Origin: JBOHHR01 sp050740975
GTDB taxonomy: Bacteria > Pseudomonadota > Gammaproteobacteria > JBOHHR01
NCBI GenBank assembly: GCA_050740975.1
Contig: JBOIEE010000260.1
Location: 1-7,373, forward strand
Reading direction: 5' to 3'
Length of the DNA: 7,373 nt
The position numbers and the translations under genes were made by a program. Of the stretch, positions 1-4,347 are shown piece after piece. The notes beneath the pieces are model-generated. The model had not been told where the DNA came from. It did not search any database and worked only from the letters and a program-made list of their open reading frames with translations. Each line of letters begins with the position of its first letter. The first letter of the stretch is position 1.

Positions 1-1
1 A

Positions 2-91
2 AAGAATTCCGCGCTGACGAACTCCTTGTTGATGGCGGTAGAGAGCATCGCCCGCCGCATTGCTTTGCGGCGCAAGACCTATCAGGGATAA
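2..91 (+). CDS. 3' end of an unidentified upstream gene (partial)
   Basis: Frame 2 is open from the left edge to a TAA at 89-91 and encodes a 29-residue tail ending ARRIALRRKTYQG. The tail is amphipathic and rich in Arg/Lys at the end, as in cytoplasmic tails of inner-membrane proteins such as transporter permeases. It is too short to assign a family. Its stop lies 31 nt before the preferred start of the next gene on the same strand, so it may be the upstream member of the same operon. Genes of the lipocalin-like family that follows often sit after ABC-transporter permease genes, which would fit, but this tail lacks a recognisable permease motif. Frame 1 is also open through this stretch, to a TGA at 124-126, so the reading-frame choice is uncertain. 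Confidence 0.4.
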   Translation, partial: KNSALTNSLLMAVESIARRIALRRKTYQG

Positions 92-122
92 GCACGGTCG
101 CGCGGACACTGCCACTTGCGAG

Positions 123-1265
123 ATGAATCTACGACACTTTTGGTGGCTGCTGGCGGTTCCTGTGTTGGTTGGGATCGTATGGGGGAAACGGAGCGAAGCA
201 CCTGTGCGCGCACGCCCGCCGCTTACGCTGTCGGCGGCGATCCAGCAGCTCGATGACCATGGTTTCGCACCTGTGGATGCACCCTGGCGGTTTCAATTCC
301 CGCGCGATCACGGTGGGCACCCAGACTATCGCACTGAATCGTGGCAGTTCGCTGGGCACTTTAAAAACGCCGAGGGAGAGGATTTCGCCTGTCAATTGGC
401 GTTTTTCAGATTGGCGTTGGTTCCCGCTACAGCACCCATGCGCTCCTCCGCTTGGGGCGCTCGGGGGATCTTTCGTGGCCAGCTCACTGTTGTGGACTTC
501 ACACGCAAGCGCTTTCACGCCCAAGAGCGCTTGAGCCGCGAGGCCTTAGGGCTAACTGGAACAGGGCCCTCGCGGGTGTGGATCGAAGACTGGAATATGG
601 AGGCCAAAACGCGGCCGGGTGGGGTTCATGAATTCGATCTGAGGGCAAGAAGCAACAAGGTCGGTTTAGAGCTAAACCTACGCAGTGTCAAACCCGCTAT
701 CACCCAGGGTGCGGACAGTGGCTCGACTGCGGGCTTTTATGCCTATGTTTTATCTCGACTCGCGGCCCGAGGCGTCCTGCGCATTGGGGATCGCCGTTAT
801 GCGGTGCGCGGCCTCGCTTGGCTCGATCGGGCGTGGGGCCTCGTCCCTGTCCCCGATGGGCCTGTGGTTTGGGATCGATTTCTGATCCAGCTCGATGACG
901 GGCGCGAGATCACGGCTTTTAGACTGCGCCGCCGTGACGGCAGCGGCAAACCGATCGTGCGCATGGCCTTGATCGGCCACGACGCCAAGCTTTGGAACCT
1001 CGATCAAAGCGAGTTGAGCGTGCAGCCCCAGAGTTATTGGAAAAGCCCTGGGGATGGTGCACCCTACCCGCTGCGGTGGCGCCTTTCGCTCCCCGCTCAA
1101 GGGATACGATTGGACCTTGCTCCGCTCATGGAGGAGCAGGAGATAGACTTATCTCTGCGTTACTGGGGCGGTACGGTCCGGATTAATGGTGAGGTGCAGG
1201 GCCAGCCCGTGGCCGGGACGGGGTATGCAGAGTTGACGGGCTATGCACCCCGTGACACGTTGTAG
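123..1265 (+). CDS. Lipocalin-like AttH/CrtC-family exported protein
   Basis: A 380-residue protein of the lipocalin-like family formerly called predicted secreted hydrolase (COG5621; AttH / carotenoid 1,2-hydratase fold). Residues 1-23 form a signal sequence or N-terminal anchor (basic MNLRH, then a hydrophobic run to about residue 20), so it should act in the periplasm or envelope. Family landmarks in order: FPRDHG at 59-64, the HPDYR and GHF region at 67-80, FFRLAL at 94-99, VWIEDW at 152-157, AWLDRAWG at 232-239, WDRFLIQLDDGRE at 250-262, SYWKSP at 304-309, YWGGTV at 347-352 and GTGYAELTGY at 365-374. The length is normal for the family. Family members are thought to bind lipids or isoprenoids; the exact activity here is unknown. 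From memory the family usually has DREWS and EWWY where this protein has DRAWG and ESWQ, so it looks divergent. ATG 123 is preferred because it begins the signal sequence; an in-frame TTG at 60 would put a polar 21-residue stretch in front. No strong ribosome site is seen. A cytochrome gene follows after 49 nt. Confidence 0.85.
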   Translation: MNLRHFWWLLAVPVLVGIVWGKRSEAPVRARPPLTLSAAIQQLDDHGFAPVDAPWRFQFPRDHGGHPDYRTESWQFAGHFKNAEGEDFACQLAFFRLALVPATAPMRSSAWGARGIFRGQLTVVDFTRKRFHAQERLSREALGLTGTGPSRVWIEDWNMEAKTRPGGVHEFDLRARSNKVGLELNLRSVKPAITQGADSGSTAGFYAYVLSRLAARGVLRIGDRRYAVRGLAWLDRAWGLVPVPDGPVVWDRFLIQLDDGREITAFRLRRRDGSGKPIVRMALIGHDAKLWNLDQSELSVQPQSYWKSPGDGAPYPLRWRLSLPAQGIRLDLAPLMEEQEIDLSLRYWGGTVRINGEVQGQPVAGTGYAELTGYAPRDTL

Positions 1266-1314
1266 CGTAGGAGTAAACTATCCCCTAAGAAACCAGGATT
1301 TATGGTGGTTTGCG

Positions 1315-2751
1315 ATGGCGAAACGGCTTGATTGGTGGCGATGGAAGGGAGCTGTGCTGAGCGCACTGTTGTGCCTGTCCTGCTCGCAGCAAACGGGAAA
1401 ACAGCACCCACAAAGCATCGTCTCGCCACGCTCATCGGTGGGACCTGTAGCGGCGGAAAAGCAGCGCCCGGGGGACCCTGATGCCGGCTACCGGGCGCTC
1501 ACCAGCGAGCCCATCATCACCTGCGGGATCCCCTATGCGGCCTATAAAAAGACAGCCCGGCCGCCCGCCAAAAATCAGTTACTTCCGGGCCGGGAAGGCG
1601 TAAACGCAGAGCTGCCCTACGATCGCACCTACGTGAAAAAGGCGAATGGCGCCGAGCTGGTGGTACCCAATTGCCTTACGTGTCATGCGGGGTTTTTCAA
1701 CGATCAGCTGATCATCGGACTGGGGAATGAGTCCCTGGACTTTACCGGCGACGCTTCAGCAGCGGCAGAAGCTGTCGGCGCCTATGTCTCTGGCGAAGCA
1801 GACACCGCGGAATGGAAAAAATGGGCCGATCGCCTTGCTGCCGTGTCGCCTTATACGCGGACTAACACCGTCGGGCCGAATCCGGCGATTGACCTGACTT
1901 GGGCTTTGATCGCGCATCGCGATCGCAAGACCTTGGCCTGGTCCCCAAAACCGCTTTTGCAACCGCCACTCGAATACACCTTGCCAGTCAGCATGCCTCC
2001 TTGGTGGCGCATGAAGACGAAACACGCCATGTTCTACACCGCATCCGGTCGTGGCGATCACGCCAGGCACATGATCCTCGGCAGCGTATTCTGTGCCGAT
2101 AGCGTGGAAGAAGCGCGCGCGGTTGACGCCTATGCGCCCGATATTCGGGCCTATATCGCCGCACTCGATGCGCCGCGCTATCCATTCGCCGTAGACAAAA
2201 CGCGCGCGCAGTCCGGGCGGCAGGTGTTCGAAGCCAATTGCGCGCGCTGCCATGGTCGCCATGGCGAGAACGGGACTTATCCTAATTTGGTTATTGCGCT
2301 GGGAGAGGTTGGCACTGATCCGGCGCTGGCTGCTGCGGGAACGGCGGGTGCAGACGATCGCTTCATGCGCTGGGTCAACGAATCGTTCTATGGCGAGCTC
2401 GGCCGTCTGGCTCCGGCTCCCGGCTATAATGCCCCACCGCTCGACGGGGTCTGGGCCACCGCACCTTATTTGCACAACGGCTCCGTACCGAGCCTGGAAG
2501 CCTTATTGGATAGCCCCAAACGACCCGCCTATTGGATCCGCTCCTTCCAATCCAGCGACTACAACCAGCAAACTTTGGGTTGGAGCTACACGCACTTAGC
2601 CTACGGTAAGCGTGGGGCGAAAAGCCCGGACGAGCGCAAGCGGATCTATGACACCACGCTTCCCGGCTATTCCAATAAAGGACACATTTATGCAGACGCG
2701 CTGAGCGTAGGCGAGCGCCTACAGCTCCTGGAATATATCAAGACGCTTTGA
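1315..2751 (+). CDS. Exported di-heme c-type cytochrome, RoxA/MauG-like
   Basis: A 478-residue exported protein with two c-type heme sites: CLTCH (Cys120, Cys123, His124) and CARCH (Cys309, Cys312, His313). The N-terminus has basic residues, a hydrophobic stretch and then a Cys at position 23 in LCLSC, so it may be a lipoprotein, although the lipobox is imperfect. The region before heme 1 (LPGREGVNAELPY) and after it (IIGLGN, DFTGDA), and the C-terminal LDGVWATAPYLHNGSVPSL with His387, resemble di-heme proteins of the MauG / bacterial cytochrome c peroxidase / RoxA rubber-oxygenase superfamily. His387 is a candidate axial ligand by comparison with that superfamily. It is shorter than RoxA (about 650-700 residues), so a rubber oxygenase role is not claimed; it may be a peroxidase, an oxygenase or an electron carrier. 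ATG 1315 is chosen because it starts the signal sequence and has GGTGG 6 nt upstream. An in-frame ATG at 1243 would overlap the preceding gene by 23 bp and add 24 residues. Likely co-transcribed with the lipocalin-like gene. Confidence 0.83.
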   Translation: MAKRLDWWRWKGAVLSALLCLSCSQQTGKQHPQSIVSPRSSVGPVAAEKQRPGDPDAGYRALTSEPIITCGIPYAAYKKTARPPAKNQLLPGREGVNAELPYDRTYVKKANGAELVVPNCLTCHAGFFNDQLIIGLGNESLDFTGDASAAAEAVGAYVSGEADTAEWKKWADRLAAVSPYTRTNTVGPNPAIDLTWALIAHRDRKTLAWSPKPLLQPPLEYTLPVSMPPWWRMKTKHAMFYTASGRGDHARHMILGSVFCADSVEEARAVDAYAPDIRAYIAALDAPRYPFAVDKTRAQSGRQVFEANCARCHGRHGENGTYPNLVIALGEVGTDPALAAAGTAGADDRFMRWVNESFYGELGRLAPAPGYNAPPLDGVWATAPYLHNGSVPSLEALLDSPKRPAYWIRSFQSSDYNQQTLGWSYTHLAYGKRGAKSPDERKRIYDTTLPGYSNKGHIYADALSVGERLQLLEYIKTL

Positions 2752-2777
2752 GTTCGAAGGGCGGTCGGACGCGCAAA

Positions 2778-2797
2778 CCCCGCCTACCTCAGCGGGG
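2778..2797. terminator. GC-rich hairpin after the cytochrome gene, possible terminator
   Basis: CCCCGC at 2778-2783 pairs perfectly with GCGGGG at 2792-2797 around an 8-nt loop, 26 nt past the cytochrome stop codon. No T-run follows on the plus strand, so it is at best a weak or Rho-assisted terminator, or a 3'-end stabilising hairpin. Confidence 0.3.
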
Positions 2798-2839
2798 AGA
2801 AACCGCGTACAAACAAGATCGGAACAGATGGTTAAGAAT

Positions 2840-3019
2840 CGTAGGGTGGGTTAGGCGCGCACTGGGAAATCTTTCCGGTTGGCACTGACCCGGATGCGCG
2901 CCGTAACCCACCATTGCGGCGTCCGGCGGAATCGCGGCTCCAATCGGTGGGTTACGACGCGCACCAACGCCGAGGGAAACCGGATCACTTTGCGGGGTGC
3001 GCGTCTAACCCACCCTACG
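2840..3019. repeat. 180-bp intergenic element of two tandem hairpins with inverted ends
   Basis: The outer ends, 2840-2862 and 2997-3019, are 23-bp inverted repeats with one mismatch; the plus-strand left end begins CGTAGGGTGGGTTAG. Inside, 2893-2912 and 2946-2965 form a second inverted pair (18 of 20 positions), extended after a one-base bulge by ATTG/CAAT. Because all four arms share the GGTGGGTTA/TAACCCACC core, the element can also fold as two adjacent hairpins, at about 2846-2912 and 2946-3014, separated by 33 nt. It holds no credible ORF, and I see no target-site duplication at its ends. Repeats with a GTAGGGTGGGTTA core are, from memory, dispersed between genes in many gammaproteobacterial and some other genomes; copy number here cannot be judged from one window. 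It sits between the convergent ends of the cytochrome and DAHP synthase genes, where strong hairpins could block read-through in both directions. Confidence 0.75.
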
Positions 3020-3048
3020 GACCTGGACCGCCGATGGCGCCCACGGCG

Positions 3049-4110
3049 CTAGCGTAAAGTAGTGCGTCTGCGCACCGCCTTGGCAAGGCGGCGAAGGCAG
3101 TCCGCGGTATTTTCCCAGCTCATGCAGGCATCGGTGATGCTTTGGCCATAGGTTAAGGCTTTGCCGGAAACGAGATCCTGGCGACCCGGAACCAGGTGAC
3201 TTTCCAACATGACGCCCAGGATGCGCGTTTCGCCCTCCGCGATCTGAGCCGCGATCTCTTGGCAAACCAGCACTTGGCGATCGGGGTCTTTGCCACTGTT
3301 GGCGTGGCTGCAATCGATGACGACTTGGGGCCTTAATCCCGCTTTTTGCAGCCGCAAAGCGGCCTGCTCAACGCTATCGGCATCGTAATTTGGGCGGCCG
3401 TTTCCTCCCCGCAGGATGATGTGGCAGTCGGGATTGCCCTGAGTCGCCAGAATGGCGGAGTGCCCGGATTTGGTGACCCCCAAAAAATGATGCGGATGGG
3501 AGGCCGAAATGATGGCATCTAGCGCGATCTGTAGCCCGCCGTCGGTCGCGTTCTTAAAGCCTATGGGGCACGAGAGACCCGAGGCGAGCTCGCGGTGCAC
3601 TTGACTTTCCGTGGTCCGCGCCCCAATCGCGCCCCAAGCGATCAAGTCCGCGATGTACTGCGGGCTGATAGGGTCCAGGTATTCGGTGCCCGCGGGCACG
3701 CTCATGTCCCCTAGGTCAAGCAACAAGCGCCGAGCGAGTCTCAGGCCATCATTGATGCGAAAGCTCCCGTCCAGCCCCGGATCGTTGATCAAGCCCTTCC
3801 AACCAACGGTCGTGCGCGGTTTCTCGAAATAAACGCGCATCACCAGAAATAGCTCCGCCTGCAAAGACTGCTTTAAAGAGCGTAAGCGCTCTGCGTACTC
3901 TCGCGCCGCTTCCACATCGTGGATGGAACAGGGTCCACTGATCACCAATAAGCGCTTATCTTCCCCGCGCAGTATTCTTTGAATGGTCTCGCGCGCTTGG
4001 GACACGGTTTCCGCCGCTTTTTCGGAGACCGGCAACTCATGCAACAGCTCGGATGGCGGGATCACCTCGGTGGCCGAGCGTATTCGCAGATCATCGGTAG
4101 GTCGGAGCAT
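3049..4110 (-). CDS. 3-deoxy-7-phosphoheptulonate (DAHP) synthase, class I
   Basis: A 353-residue cytoplasmic enzyme that condenses phosphoenolpyruvate with erythrose 4-phosphate to DAHP, the first committed step of the shikimate pathway to aromatic amino acids. It aligns end to end with E. coli AroG/AroF (about 350 residues). Diagnostic segments are GPCSIHD at 59-65, MRVYFEKPRTTVGWKGLINDP at 91-111 (shared with AroG), GARTTESQVHRELASGLSCP at 163-182, and CHIILRGG at 229-236. The metal ligands are all present: Cys61, His269, Glu303 and Asp327, matching E. coli Cys61, His268, Glu302 and Asp326. Residue 211, Ser in Phe-sensitive AroG, is Gly here as in Tyr-sensitive AroF, so feedback by tyrosine (or tryptophan) is more likely than by phenylalanine; this is inference. 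ATG 4110 is supported by the N-terminal DDLRI match. There is no clear ribosome site upstream. The paralogue (aroF, aroG or aroH) cannot be fixed, so no symbol is given. Divergent from mprF; no other aromatic pathway gene is in view. Confidence 0.97.
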   Translation of the reverse strand: MLRPTDDLRIRSATEVIPPSELLHELPVSEKAAETVSQARETIQRILRGEDKRLLVISGPCSIHDVEAAREYAERLRSLKQSLQAELFLVMRVYFEKPRTTVGWKGLINDPGLDGSFRINDGLRLARRLLLDLGDMSVPAGTEYLDPISPQYIADLIAWGAIGARTTESQVHRELASGLSCPIGFKNATDGGLQIALDAIISASHPHHFLGVTKSGHSAILATQGNPDCHIILRGGNGRPNYDADSVEQAALRLQKAGLRPQVVIDCSHANSGKDPDRQVLVCQEIAAQIAEGETRILGVMLESHLVPGRQDLVSGKALTYGQSITDACMSWENTADCLRRLAKAVRRRTTLR

Positions 4111-4136
4111 TGTTTGGCGCTTAATGTCGGTGGCGA

Positions 4137-4142
4137 ATTCTA
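4137..4142 (-). promoter_or_regulatory. Possible -10 box for the DAHP synthase gene
   Basis: Read on the minus strand this is TAGAAT, five of six matches to TATAAT, placed about 26 nt before the DAHP synthase ATG. The matching -35 position (about 4160-4165) falls inside the hairpin of the adjacent 72-bp repeat and has no good TTGACA match. Tentative. Confidence 0.25.
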
Positions 4143-4146
4143 TTAC

Positions 4147-4218
4147 GGAAGCTCTGAAAAACCCATCCTTGGGATTTTTCAGAGTCGAAAAACGAAAAGC
4201 GAATTAATCAGAGCTTCC
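4147..4218. mobile_element. 72-bp MITE-like element with terminal inverted repeats, flanked by TTA
   Basis: The ends are perfect 11-bp inverted repeats: GGAAGCTCTGA at 4147-4157 and TCAGAGCTTCC at 4208-4218. TTA lies on both sides (4143-4145, one base before the left end, and 4219-4221 directly after the right end), as a 3-bp target duplication would. Inside is a strong hairpin: 4152-4164 (CTCTGAAAAACCC) pairs with 4171-4184 with one bulged base and a 6-nt loop ATCCTT. A short AT-rich CGAAAA-type run follows at 4186-4205. It is far too short to encode a protein, so any movement would need a transposase from elsewhere. The GGAAG-type ends and TTA target recall IS5-group elements, but the parent cannot be named from this window. 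It lies in the divergent region between the DAHP synthase gene and mprF. Confidence 0.55.
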
Positions 4219-4347
4219 TTAGCTCACGCTCGCGGGCCTACCCTTCCGGCGATCCACCCGTATGCTAACATGAGCTTGTGATTGGGTATGGACAACCGAA
4301 AAAATAAAGGGCGAACATCCACTGTGGCATAGCGTAAGGTCCAGGTC
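4219..4347 (+). promoter_or_regulatory. mprF upstream leader region
   Basis: This 129-nt stretch must contain the mprF promoter or leader unless transcription starts within the adjacent repeat. AAGG at 4336-4339, 8 nt before the ATG at 4348, is a good ribosome binding site and supports that start. I see no convincing -35/-10 pair; TTGTGA at 4276-4281 with an A-rich stretch near 4299-4306 is the best but weak candidate. No ORF or operator-like palindrome was found here. Confidence 0.3.

Noticed and set aside
60..122. Upstream TTG start at 60 for the lipocalin-like gene
   Set aside because: It would place 21 polar residues before an evident signal sequence and overlap the probable upstream gene; ATG 123 gives a normal export signal.
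1243..1314. ATG 1243 as the cytochrome start
   Set aside because: It overlaps the preceding gene and adds 24 residues ahead of the basic, hydrophobic signal sequence that begins at ATG 1315. Translational coupling cannot be fully excluded.
1756..2475. 239-codon open frame antisense to the cytochrome gene
   Set aside because: It lies fully inside a well-supported gene with two heme motifs, has no recognisable domain and no ribosome site, and is rich in Arg and Ile as expected of a GC-rich shadow frame.
1315..2751. Naming the cytochrome roxA or a rubber oxygenase
   Set aside because: The match is to general superfamily features; the protein is much shorter than RoxA and the oxygenase-specific pocket residues cannot be confirmed by eye.
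2840..3019. CRISPR-like array
   Set aside because: Repeats are inverted and of uneven spacing, only two units occur, and no cas gene is near.
3005..3313. Minus-strand 102-codon open frame at the 3' end of the DAHP synthase gene
   Set aside because: It is an alternative frame of the enzyme's conserved C-terminus running into the GGGTGGGTTA repeat.
3979..4281. Plus-strand open frame of 100 codons over the aro start and the 72-bp repeat
   Set aside because: It runs through the 5' end of the DAHP synthase gene and the structured repeat, has no family motif, and its composition changes abruptly at the repeat.
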